Below, one piece after another: positions 1 through 8,625 of a DNA stretch of 64,000 nt. A model generated the notes under the pieces. The model saw only the letters and a list, made by a program, of their open reading frames with translations, made no database searches and had not been told where the DNA came from. Every line of letters begins with the position of its first letter. The stretch's first letter is position 1. Source of the stretch: Bradyrhizobium retamae (GTDB taxonomy: Bacteria; Pseudomonadota; Alphaproteobacteria; Rhizobiales; Xanthobacteraceae); the NCBI RefSeq assembly GCF_001440415.1, contig NZ_LLYA01000192.1, positions 1 to 64,000 on the forward strand. Reading direction: 5' to 3'. The translations under genes and the position numbers were made by a program.

Positions 1-2093
1 TCCGCACCGATCGGCGTCCAGGTGCCATCTTGCCCGTCCACAAAATCCGCACCGCGATACTTCAGCGAGGGGCCCGATCCGCTGCTGCTGTTGAGGTAAT
101 ATTTGCCACCACTCTCAACGAGACTTGTCGCACCAGCCGATTCGATCTGATCACCCGGGCTTGGCGCAGGCGACGCCCCGCTGATCACGCTGCTGACCGA
201 CTGCGACGCGGCGCTCACATTGCCTGCAGCGTCGGCAGCCTTGGCCGTCAGCGTGTGCGTGCCGGTCGACAAGGCATTTGTCGTAATGCTCCAGGCCCCG
301 GTCGAAGTCGTCGTCCCCGTTCCGACCACCGTGGTGCCGTCATAGACCGTAACCTTGCTGTTGGCCTCGGCTGTCCCTGATAGCTTGACCTGATTGGTAT
401 TGACGATGGCGTTGCTGCTCAGGACCGGGGCAGTCGGCGCCACCGTATCCACCGTCACGGTCACCGCACCGGACTTGGCACTGGTCTGACCGCTCGAATT
501 GGTCGCAGTCGCGGTCAACACATGCTTGGCGTTGGTCAGGACCGAGGTGATGTAGTCCCAGCTCCCAGTCGAACTGGCGGTCGTCGTGCCGATCTGGGTC
601 GAGCCATCGTAAATCTTGATGGTGCTGTTGGCAGCCGCGGTACCCTTGAGCTGGAGGGTATTATCGCTGGTGATGCCATCGCCGGCCGCCCCGGTGTCGT
701 TCGAGAATGACGCGATGGTCGGCGTAGCCGGTGTAGCCGGGGGTGCCGAGGTGCCGGTGCTGGCCGTGACCACGGCAGATGCCGCGCCGGTGTTGCCTGC
801 GGCATCGGTCGCCTTGGCGGTGAGGCTGTGCGAACCGGCCGCAAGGGCACCGGTGGTATAACCCCACACGCCGCTGCTATTGGCCGTCGCGGTCCCGATC
901 TGGGTGGTGCCGTCGAACACCTTCACGACGCTGTTCGCTTCCGCCGTACCGGTCAGGTTCAGGCCGCCGTTGGCGTTGTTGGTGGGCGTCGCCATCGTCG
1001 GGGCCGTGGGCGCCACGGTGTCAATTTTCACGGCAAGCACCGATGACGTCGAACTGGTGCCCGACGTCGTGGTGGCCGTGGCCTTGAGGCTATGATTGCC
1101 GTCCGATAGCGCAGCGGTCGTGTAGGTCCACGCGCCACTGCTGTCGGCCGTGGTGGTCCCAATCTGGGTCGTACCGTCGAACACCTTCACGGTGCTGCTG
1201 GCGGCAGCGGTGCCCTTGAGCTGGAGGGTGTTGTCATTGGTGATGCCGTCGCCAGCCACCCCACTATCGTTCGAGAACGACGCGATCGTCGGCGCGGAAG
1301 GCACGGTTGGCGTCGGAGGCGGCGACGAGGTTGGGTAAGGCGTCGGGTCGGTGTTGTTGTCCCATTGGACATTGTTGCGAATGGTCGCGTTCGTATTCTG
1401 GACCGCGATGTAGCCGTAATGCCCCCGGTCGAGGTAGTTGTTCTCGATCACGACGTTGGTGATAGTGCCGTTTAGCCCGGCCTTTTGGGCCACGTGCACC
1501 GTGTACGCCGGGTCACCAAACATCAGGTTGTCTCTGACGATGACATCGTTGACGGAGCCAAAGTCGTTATCGATAAAGACCGCGGCCGTGCCGTTGTTAT
1601 TGGGCGCGATAATCGTATTGTGCTCAATTACCACATGGTTTTGGCCGCCCAGGGCGGTGACGCCATCGTAGTGCGGATCGGCGCTGCCGTAAAATAAGTC
1701 GTGGATATAGTTGCCGCTGACGGTGCTCGCGCCGTCCGTTAATTGGATGCCAATCGAGACATGCGAAATGTCGTTGCCGACAAACGTTCCGGAGCCGAGA
1801 ATGCCCGAGTTGGTTAAGTTGCCTCCGATGATATCGCAGTTCTCAACCCGAAGGTTGGGCGAGTTCTCGCCCTCGATGCCCCACCAACCATCACTCTTGA
1901 TGATGCAGTTGCGGATCGTTACGTTCGCAGCCTTGACGGCAAGTTGGCCGTCAATGATCACGTTCTCGATAACGGTGCCGGCCGTCGTGATGTTCATCGG
2001 CCCCTTGTAGGCGGTGAGCGTCACGCCAGCCTGTACGCCCGTCGTCGTCGCGTCAGGCATGCCGAAGAGAGCAGGGTTAATGATACCAGTCAT
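1..2093 (-). CDS. Right-handed beta-helix/Ig-repeat secreted protein, paralogue A (partial)
   Basis: The ATG is at 2093-2091 and the frame stays open to the window edge, so at least 697 residues are visible and the C-terminus is missing. Residues 1 to about 262 are repetitive, with many N-x-x-I/V-x-x-N-x-I turns typical of a right-handed parallel beta-helix (pectate lyase/epimerase-like fold). Four bacterial Ig-like modules of roughly 90 residues follow, beginning near residues 265, 361, 459 and 548. A segment starting near residue 648 matches the Trp-rich C-terminal type domain seen in cyanobacterial and rhizobial RTX proteins. No signal peptide is visible. The complete paralogue at 42300-44639 ends in an RTX-like tail, so type I secretion is inferred here too. 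This copy has two extra Ig modules (about 183 codons). Enzyme activity on a polysaccharide is possible but not shown. Confidence 0.85.
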   Translation of the reverse strand, partial: MTGIINPALFGMPDATTTGVQAGVTLTAYKGPMNITTAGTVIENVIIDGQLAVKAANVTIRNCIIKSDGWWGIEGENSPNLRVENCDIIGGNLTNSGILGSGTFVGNDISHVSIGIQLTDGASTVSGNYIHDLFYGSADPHYDGVTALGGQNHVVIEHNTIIAPNNNGTAAVFIDNDFGSVNDVIVRDNLMFGDPAYTVHVAQKAGLNGTITNVVIENNYLDRGHYGYIAVQNTNATIRNNVQWDNNTDPTPYPTSSPPPTPTVPSAPTIASFSNDSGVAGDGITNDNTLQLKGTAAASSTVKVFDGTTQIGTTTADSSGAWTYTTAALSDGNHSLKATATTTSGTSSTSSVLAVKIDTVAPTAPTMATPTNNANGGLNLTGTAEANSVVKVFDGTTQIGTATANSSGVWGYTTGALAAGSHSLTAKATDAAGNTGAASAVVTASTGTSAPPATPATPTIASFSNDTGAAGDGITSDNTLQLKGTAAANSTIKIYDGSTQIGTTTASSTGSWDYITSVLTNAKHVLTATATNSSGQTSAKSGAVTVTVDTVAPTAPVLSSNAIVNTNQVKLSGTAEANSKVTVYDGTTVVGTGTTTSTGAWSITTNALSTGTHTLTAKAADAAGNVSAASQSVSSVISGASPAPSPGDQIESAGATSLVESGGKYYLNSSSGSGPSLKYRGADFVDGQDGTWTPIGA

Positions 2094-3060
2094 GTATATT
2101 GTCCCCTAATGTGTGTGGCGGTCCGCCTTCCGCGTCACATGAGCGCAATTTGCCCCCACTCATGCCACGGGCTTGGGCTAGTGTGTCCACGTATTGGTCG
2201 TACGGAGACGGCTTTTTTGGGACCATATTGCGCCGATGACGCGGGCCTAGTTGAGGTCATTTTCGTTCGCTTCGATCGTCCGCTTGACAAACATTGGTGC
2301 ACCGAGATTCTCGCGGATTTTCCCGGCTTAATAAAGCTGATAACCTTGACGCTTGCGGCACTCGCCGATCTGGCACTGCGCACCATAAATGGACCGTTTT
2401 TAAGAATTGCTTTTCGGATTATTTCTCATTTTATCTCATCGACAGATCTGATAAATCGAGATGAACACATCATTTAAATTCCGGATTATTACTGAAGCGC
2501 CACGCGAATCCATCCCATGTCGACTTCACCCGAAGAATTTAAGCAGTGCAATCCGAGGCGAGCCACGTGAGAAACGCAACTCGCCGGCGGAGAGCAATGA
2601 TGTTGACGCTGGCTCATGTCTGCCGGCGCACCAGCAGTCGACGCATTGCCTGGGGTCGCCCCTACTCTCGCAGTACGATAAGTTGGCTTTCTGCGACGAG
2701 CAGCGCAGGCAATTCGCTCAACCTCCAAGTTGAAGCAACTAAAATATGAGCGCGACGCTCCATCCTAAGCGCGGGGCGACTCAGGGTCAATGACCTAAGT
2801 GACCTCAGCACAATAGCAGCCGATTTATTTGTATTATTTGCATCGGCTGCATACTATTTCTATTAAATATGGCTATTATTTTTGCGCCATTCAAACCGAC
2901 TGCTGCCGCGACCGGGTTTAATGAAAGCTCGGTGATTGCACGGACGTTAAGTAAAGCACATCCCCGGCGCGTCGCGATTGCTCGACACTGTACGTCATCC
3001 TCTCGACGAACTCCTACGAGCCTGTGAATCTTTTGTAGCAGAGCGTCACGCGACCATGAT
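2094..3060. other. Non-coding stretch upstream of paralogue A
   Basis: About 970 bp without a convincing gene. Short ORFs here have biased, low-information translations. Two AT-rich patches stand out, at about 2395-2480 and 2820-2880, containing ATTTAAA and CTATTAAATA words in an otherwise GC-rich sequence. They lie upstream of the minus-strand gene and may hold its promoter or a silencer binding region. Confidence 0.5.
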
Positions 3061-3688
3061 TCTCTGCGACGATCGATTCGCAGGGGGAGAAGATGGCTGG
3101 CGACGAGCTGTTTGGAGAACTGCCGGAGCAAGGGAGCCGGAGCGGCGAGCCGAAGCAGTGCGGGGCGGGGCGCCGCGGCTGCGCGAGCCGATGCGCGACC
3201 AGGTCGAACTGCGAGCGGTCGATATCGATTGCTTGATCGGGCAGGATCATCCGGCGCGGGTGATCTGGGCTTGTGTCGAAGGGCTCGATCTGAGCGAGCT
3301 GGAAAATCGGGTCAAGGCGCGGGAGAACAGACCCGGCCATCCGGCGCCATCGCCACGGCTGCTGCTGGCACTCTGGCTGTACACCACGAGCGACGGCGTC
3401 GGCAGCGCGCGGGCGTTGGATGCTTTGCGACAGCCATGACCTCTATCGCTGGCTCTGTGGCGGGGTGTCGCTGCGCTGTCGGACTTGCGGGTCGGCTGTG
3501 CCGATCTGCTCGACCGCCTGCTGAGCGAACATCTGGCGGCGCTGAGCAAGGCGGGGCTGGTCGATCTGGAGAAGTTGGCTCAGGACGGGGTGCGGATACG
3601 GGCGAATGCGGGAGCCGATTCGTTCCGCCGACAGGCGACGCTGGATCGGCAGATGGCGCAGGCTAAGGGCTAAGGCCGTGGTGGAAGA

Positions 3689-3696
3689 GCTCAAGC
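3689..3696. repeat. IS66 copy A target-site duplication (left; partner at 5463-5470)
   Basis: GCTCAAGC occurs immediately before the left inverted repeat and again immediately after the right one. It lies inside the IS1182 transposase reading frame (VVEELK...), so the two halves of that gene can be rejoined by removing one copy plus the IS. Confidence 0.93.
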
Positions 3697-3736
3697 GTAT
3701 CCGTCCGGTGAAGGCCGCCTTGCCGATTGAGACGCG

Positions 3737-4100
3737 TTGTTGAGAACTGTCCTTGTGGACAGTGATAGGCGCAGTGCCCAGGTTGAACGGCTCGAAGTGG
3801 TGGACACAGGCCGGCGGCGGCGCTGGTCCGAGGATGAGAAGCTCAAGATCGTCCTGGAGAGCTTACAGGCGCCGCGCCAGGTCGCGGCGACGGCGCGGCG
3901 ATATGGCGTTTCGCGCTCATTGCTGCTCCGATGGCGAGGGTCGTTTCGCCCCGAGCCGAAGGATGCCGCCCATCAAACGGGCTTCGTACCGGCGATGGTG
4001 GTCGCGGAATCGGGGCCGACGCTTGGTCCGGTCGGGCCGGCCGGCGGCGGCGCGATCGAGATCGAGTTTGCGGCCGGGGTTCGGATGCGGATCACGGGCA
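3737..4100 (+). pseudogene. IS66 tnpA remnant (copy A)
   Basis: This encodes the first approximately 120 residues of the small IS66 accessory protein TnpA. It has the helix-turn-helix words RRRWSEDEKLKIVLESL and ATARRYGVSRSLLLRWR, nearly identical to the intact copy at 57657-58085. After the residues RMRITG the frame runs straight into tnpC sequence, because 744 bp present in copy B are missing. The last 20 or so residues of TnpA are therefore lost. Confidence 0.88.
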
Positions 4101-5405
4101 GCCGAGAAGATTGCGGTGCCATCGTTCGAGCGCCGCAAGCCGGCGCGCCGGCCGCTGCCAGGAGCATCTGCCGCGGGAACGCCTTGTCTATCCGGTGCCT
4201 GCGACCTGTCCATGCTGCGGCGATAGCCGGTTGCGCAAGATCGGCGAGGACGTGACCGAGACGCGGAGCTCGTTCCGCGCCAGTGGAAGGTGATCCAGCA
4301 CGTGCGCGAGAAGCTCGCCTGCCGGGCCTGCGAAGCGATCACCCAGCTGCCGGCGCCCTCGCATCCGATCGCGCGCGGGCGTGCGGGACCCAAGCTGCTG
4401 GCCCATGTGCTGTTCGCCAAGTACGGCCTGCACCTGCCACTCCATCGTCAGAGTGACGTCTACCAGCGCGAAGGCATCGACCTCGACGTATCGACGCTCG
4501 CCGACTGGGTGGGCGCGTCGGCCGCAACCCTGATGCCGCTGGTCGATGCAATCCGGAGCCATGTCTTCGCTGCCGAGCGCATCCACGCCGACGACACCAC
4601 GGTGCCGGTCTTGGCCAAGGGCAAGACCCGGACCGGTCGGCTCTGGACCTATGCGCGCGACGACCGACCGTTCGGCCCCGATCCGCCGGCCGCCGTGTTC
4701 TTCTATTCGCTGGATCGTAGCGGGGAGCATCCGGAGCAGCATCTGGCGGGCGATGCCGGGCTGATGCAGGCCGACGCCTATGCCGGTTTTGGCAAGCTCT
4801 ACGAGGCCAATCGCAAAGCAGGTCCGATCATCGAGGCCGCTTGCTGGGCGCACGGCCGGCGCAAGTTCTTCGATCTGGCACGGCTCAGCAAGGCGCCGAT
4901 CGCGGCCGATGCAGTCAAGCGCATCGACGTCCTGTTCGCCACCGAGCGCGAGATCAACGGTCTCGCGCCGCAGGAGCGCCGGCACGTGCGCCAGGAGCGC
5001 AGTCGACCATTGATCACCGAACTGCACGCTAGGCTGCGCGAGCAGCGGGACAAGCTCTCCAGGAACAACGAGACGACCAAGGCGATCAACTACTGCCTCA
5101 GCCGCTGGGATGCATTCACCCGCTTCCTTGATGACGGGCGCCCGTGCATGTCGAACAACGCCACCGAGCGCGAGCTACGGGCCGTCGCCGTGGGCAGAAG
5201 AAACTGGACCTTCGCCGGCTCCGATGAGGGCGGCCGGCGTACGGCTGCGATCTACACACTCATCGCCACCGCCAAGCTCAACGACATCGATCCACAGGCT
5301 TGGCTCGCCGACGTGCTGGCCCGCCTGCCGGATCATCCCGCCAAGCGCATCCACGAACTCATGCCCTGGAATCGGCGGCTTCAGAGCATCGCTCACGCGG
5401 CTTGA
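4101..5405 (+). pseudogene. IS66 tnpC transposase remnant (copy A)
   Basis: The sequence corresponds to the tnpC transposase lacking roughly its first 90 residues. Small indels break the frame near 4160 and near 4265 compared with copy B. From 4290 an open frame of 371 codons covers the DDE core: the D in HADDTTVPVL, the D in QADAYAGF and the E in NNATERELR are still present. The C-terminus is the usual IS66 PWNRR end. With its N-terminal zinc-finger/coiled-coil region broken and no tnpB in the element, it is very unlikely to work as a transposase. Confidence 0.88.
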
Positions 5406-5760
5406 GCCTAATCAGCCCTCCACCCAGAACGGCCTAACCGGGGGCCGTCACCGGATGCGTACGCTCAAGCGCGAGGTCGATGCGGATCCGGAAGCCAGCA
5501 ATCGGCGCATCCGGGCCGCCAGGGCGGCACAGCACGCGAACGCAGTGAGCGGGTGCAAGCTGCGCAAGCGGCGCTGGCCGAGATCAAACGCAAGCGAAAG
5601 AAGCTCGATGGGAAAGGCGGCAATGGCACGAAGCCGAAGGAGGCCGCTCGCCAAGGACCGCCCGATCGCCACCAGCGCCCGTTCAACGCGCTGAAGGGAT
5701 TAAGCTCCGGCATTTCGATCGCCGGATATTTCCCAACGCGCAATTGCGGAGCTGTCTAGG

Positions 5761-6564
5761 TTAATGCGCGTCTACATTCGCAGGCTCACGGACCGTCAAC
5801 ACGCCAATTCCAAACACCCCTTGATCATAGTCATCAACGATCTCCGTAACATCGTGGGAGAGTTTGAGCTCGTCCCACAGCTTGGCGACCTGAATGTCAG
5901 GATCAAATCTGTTTTGTAATATATCATGAAAAACGATCAGGCCGCCTTGTCGAACAAGTGCTCTGTATTGGTCGTAGTCTTGCTTCACACCGCTGTAGGA
6001 ATGATCTCCATCAATAAAAAGCAGATCGACAGGCTTATCTCTCAGAACCTCAACAGCTTTCTCGTAGGTTTCTCTTAGGTGAGAGTTGCCTCGTAGAAGA
6101 TGCAAGTTTTGCGTCGCTAAAATACACCGTCGAAAGAGGTGAGCCTTCCAACGAGGGTAGCCGCCACCATACATTCCGCTTGGTAAGTCTATGCTAATCA
6201 AAGTTGCGTCTGGGCTTGCGCATCGGGACAGGAGCAAGAGTGTACCCCCTTTTGCGGTGCCGATCTCCAGTACAGTGCGTGGACGAAGTTTATCGATCCT
6301 GGCCAGCAAGACCTCCAACTCCCCTCTGTTCTGGATGGGGCGCAATGCGCCGCCAAAACGATCAAATACAATGTCTATTAATGTATGGCGATCGGTCGAC
6401 GACAGCCGTCCGATCTCCCGTACAATCGCCGGCGAATACGCGAGATCGCGCAATGACTTCTTCTGGTTCCACAGCCACCGGACGATCAAAAAAAACGCCG
6501 GGTACCTTCCTGTCCGTTGGAGGGACTTAGCCCTTCGCCGTAGTGGTTCGACAAAAGTTAACAT
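5761..6564 (-). CDS. Class I SAM-dependent methyltransferase (Methyltransf_24/CmcI-like)
   Basis: A 267-residue protein. The centre has a Rossmann-type SAM-binding motif VLEIGTAKGGTLLLL. After it come an acidic strand-end residue in LISIDLPSG and the downstream LLFIDGDHSYSGVKQDY and GGLIVFHDI blocks. These are characteristic of small-molecule methyltransferases in the cephalosporin-hydroxylase/Methyltransf_24 group that often sit in glycan loci. It probably methylates a sugar hydroxyl in the polymer or its precursor, but no substrate can be read from the sequence. The stop codon lies about 100 bp beyond the decayed IS1182/IS66 debris, so the gene appears to have escaped disruption. It reads alone on the minus strand. 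Confidence 0.8.
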   Translation of the reverse strand: MLTFVEPLRRRAKSLQRTGRYPAFFLIVRWLWNQKKSLRDLAYSPAIVREIGRLSSTDRHTLIDIVFDRFGGALRPIQNRGELEVLLARIDKLRPRTVLEIGTAKGGTLLLLSRCASPDATLISIDLPSGMYGGGYPRWKAHLFRRCILATQNLHLLRGNSHLRETYEKAVEVLRDKPVDLLFIDGDHSYSGVKQDYDQYRALVRQGGLIVFHDILQNRFDPDIQVAKLWDELKLSHDVTEIVDDYDQGVFGIGVLTVREPANVDAH

Positions 6565-6799
6565 CCGTTGACTGCTCCGCTACCCGTTTGAGCTACCTTG
6601 CCCACGAATTGCAGCAGTGAAGCACCAATTTGCGTCGACCGCAAATGGGCTGAATCTCTATAGATTTAGGTCCGCGCGCCGAGGGCGCGCCTAATACGCG
6701 CGGCACGAGAAGGGCACCAGATGGGGCCGAAAACATAGTCGGTGTCCCCGTAAGCCGCGGCCGGCGGGAGGCATCAATCGCAATGGCCATTTGGGCCCA

Positions 6800-7882
6800 T
6801 CATCTTGGGTACGGGATGGGGTCTACGTGATTATTCCATTCTACATTGTTGCGGATGATCGGTTTCGAATTCTCGACCGCGATGTAGCCGTAAGCTCCGC
6901 GCTCAATGTAGTTGTTCTCGATCACGACGTTGGTGATAGTGCCGTTTGGTGTGATGGCGGCCACGTACATCGCGTACGACGGATCGCCGTACATCAGGTT
7001 GTTCCTGACCACAACATCGTCAATGGGGCCAAAGTCGTTCTTGATAAAGACGGCGGCCGTGCCATGGTCATTGGGTACTGAAATCGTATTGTGCTCTATT
7101 ACCACCTGGTTTTGGCGGCCCAGGACGGTGATGCCGTCATAGTGCGGATCGGCGACGCCGCTCGCCAAGTCATGGATGTAGTTATCTCGAATCGTGCTGG
7201 CGCCATCGGTTGTCTGTATGCCAATCGTAACGCCCCGAATATCGTTGCCGACGAACGTTCCCGATCCGAGGATTGCCGAATTACTGGCCGCCTTGGCGCC
7301 CGGACCGATGATGTCGCAATTCTCGATACGAAGGTTGGCTGCTCCCTCACCTTCGATGCCCCACCATCCAAAATTCTGAATGATACAGTTCTTAATCGTG
7401 ACGTTCGCTGCCTTAACCGAAAGCGTTCCGTTGATGATCACGTTCTCGATCACTGCGCCCGGCCTCGTGATGGTCATTGGGCCGCTGTAGTTCGTCAGGG
7501 TAACGCCAGCCGGGACACCCGCCGTATCCGCGGTAGGCAGGCCGAAGCGAGTTGGATCGATGGTGCTTCCCGCCTGGGGCGGTGACGGGAGCTCACCGCC
7601 TTTGTTTTCGCGCTCACGTCGCAACTCGTCCCGCTTTGGCTCAATTCGCTCCTCGCGATTGAGCTTTAGCTTCTCCTGCTTTGGTCCAAGTCGCTTCTCT
7701 CGTTCGAGCCGCAATTCTTCCCGCCGCTTTTCCAGCCGTTCACGAGCGGCGTTGACGCGAGATTGCCATTCCTCCGGGGACAGTTTGTTCAAATCACCTG
7801 TCGAGCGATCTTGCGCGAAACACACGCTTGAAAAACCCGCGGCTAGGCAAGCCATAGCGACAAAAAACAGACTCCGATTCAT
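6800..7882 (-). CDS. Sec-exported right-handed beta-helix protein, paralogue C
   Basis: A 360-residue protein with a clear N-terminal signal peptide: MNRSLFFVAMACLAAGF, then VCFAQ with likely cleavage after CFA. Residues about 28-95 form a highly charged R/E/K-rich helical stretch (ERLEKRREELRLEREKR). The remaining residues are a beta-helix closely related to the N-terminal domains of the proteins at 1-2093 and 42300-44639; compare WWGIEGEG, LGSGTFVGNDI, DPHYDG and NGTAAVFI. It has no Ig, Trp-rich or RTX parts. The same fold is thus exported by Sec here and probably by type I secretion in the paralogues. It may be a periplasmic or outer-surface polysaccharide-active or binding protein; activity is not demonstrated. 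Confidence 0.85.
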   Translation of the reverse strand: MNRSLFFVAMACLAAGFSSVCFAQDRSTGDLNKLSPEEWQSRVNAARERLEKRREELRLEREKRLGPKQEKLKLNREERIEPKRDELRRERENKGGELPSPPQAGSTIDPTRFGLPTADTAGVPAGVTLTNYSGPMTITRPGAVIENVIINGTLSVKAANVTIKNCIIQNFGWWGIEGEGAANLRIENCDIIGPGAKAASNSAILGSGTFVGNDIRGVTIGIQTTDGASTIRDNYIHDLASGVADPHYDGITVLGRQNQVVIEHNTISVPNDHGTAAVFIKNDFGPIDDVVVRNNLMYGDPSYAMYVAAITPNGTITNVVIENNYIERGAYGYIAVENSKPIIRNNVEWNNHVDPIPYPR

Positions 7883-8625
7883 GCTTATCCCGCCCTATCA
7901 ATTGGGCACCCAGGTGGAGTTTGTGCTCGGGCAGCCCGAATCGGTTGGTAGATTGGCTCCCAGTGGCGAATTGATTCATAGCCAAGTCGGCTACGATCCT
8001 TCACACCAGAGGCGCTTCGACAAATGGCACGAACGCATTGCACTTAATTATCAATCAGCCCCTAAGGTATTATTTCACGTCTTCAGCGAAGCCCACACCG
8101 TGGTTTACGAACTGATCATAGCGGGGCCGAGATCGGAGAGAAAAACGCAGTAGACATCTCGATCGGCCCACACTGGTCTAATACTGGACCGACAGTCAGT
8201 AGAGAACGCATTCGGCTTCCGCGCAAAAACATCCTCGTTGCCCGAAGCAGCAGTACCTCGGTGCAGCCTTTGATACCACAGTAAGCGCAAGGAGACTTTC
8301 GTTAAGAGCACAACAGTGACTTGCAAATAGTTGCAGACTGGTCGGGGCCTTGTCGAGGGCGACGACTGCAACTGAAACCTCGGGAGGCTGTGGCCACATT
8401 ATCGACCCGCCGAGCAGGTCGCAAAGAATTAAGAGCTGGCAGTGCTCTTAATTAAATTGAGCAATCGACACCTCTCTGCAAGATTAGTTGTGCCCTTAGC
8501 CTTGCAAACTTCTCTGAAAATGAGTAGTTGATCGCTCCATGAAAGGGATGGAAAATACAAATATTGGGCGAAGGTTAATCCCTAAATGCCTTTTTCCGAG
8601 CGACAAGGCAGGAACGAAATAGTAG
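7883..8625. other. Non-coding stretch between divergent genes
   Basis: About 740 bp separate the minus-strand beta-helix gene from the plus-strand polymerase-like gene. No ORF here gives a convincing protein. An AT-rich word TTAATTAAATT lies near 8448-8460, and the region presumably holds both divergent promoters. I see no RNA gene. Confidence 0.45.

Larger units (their letters stand above)
3697..5462 (+). mobile_element. IS66-family element, copy A (internally deleted)
   Basis: The left end reads GTATCCGTCCGGTGAAGGCC. The right end, read inward on the other strand, is GTACGCATCCGGTGACGGCC; together they form terminal inverted repeats. The element is flanked by an exact 8-bp direct repeat GCTCAAGC (3689-3696 and 5463-5470), the target duplication size typical of IS66. 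At 1766 bp it is about 745 bp shorter than copy B (55610-58122). The missing piece covers the end of tnpA, all of tnpB and the start of tnpC, and the junction sits in a GGCA shared by both sides (4097-4100). It cannot transpose on its own. Confidence 0.92.
3094..5660 (+). pseudogene. IS1182-family transposase gene, degenerate and split by an IS66 element
   Basis: The first part (3094-3688) encodes pieces of an IS1182-type transposase N-terminus in shifting frames. The most readable piece has the words MRDQVELRAVDID, GQDHPARVIW and RPGHPAPSPRLLLALWLY. A later piece reads RVGCADLLDRLLSEHLAAL. The gene is then cut at GCTCAAGC by the IS66 element. It resumes after 5470 with REVDADPEASNRR and AQAALAEIKRKRKKLDG in a frame consistent with the same protein before decaying near 5660. 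The DDE catalytic half is absent. Several frameshifts show it was dead or decaying in addition to the insertion. The outer boundaries are approximate, because I could not define terminal inverted repeats. Confidence 0.8.

Noticed and set aside
6674..6690. GC-rich hairpin GCGCGCC-GAG-GGCGCGC
   Set aside because: A perfect 7-bp stem with a 3-nt loop but no T tract on either strand. It lies far from a stop codon in the right orientation, so it is not called a terminator.
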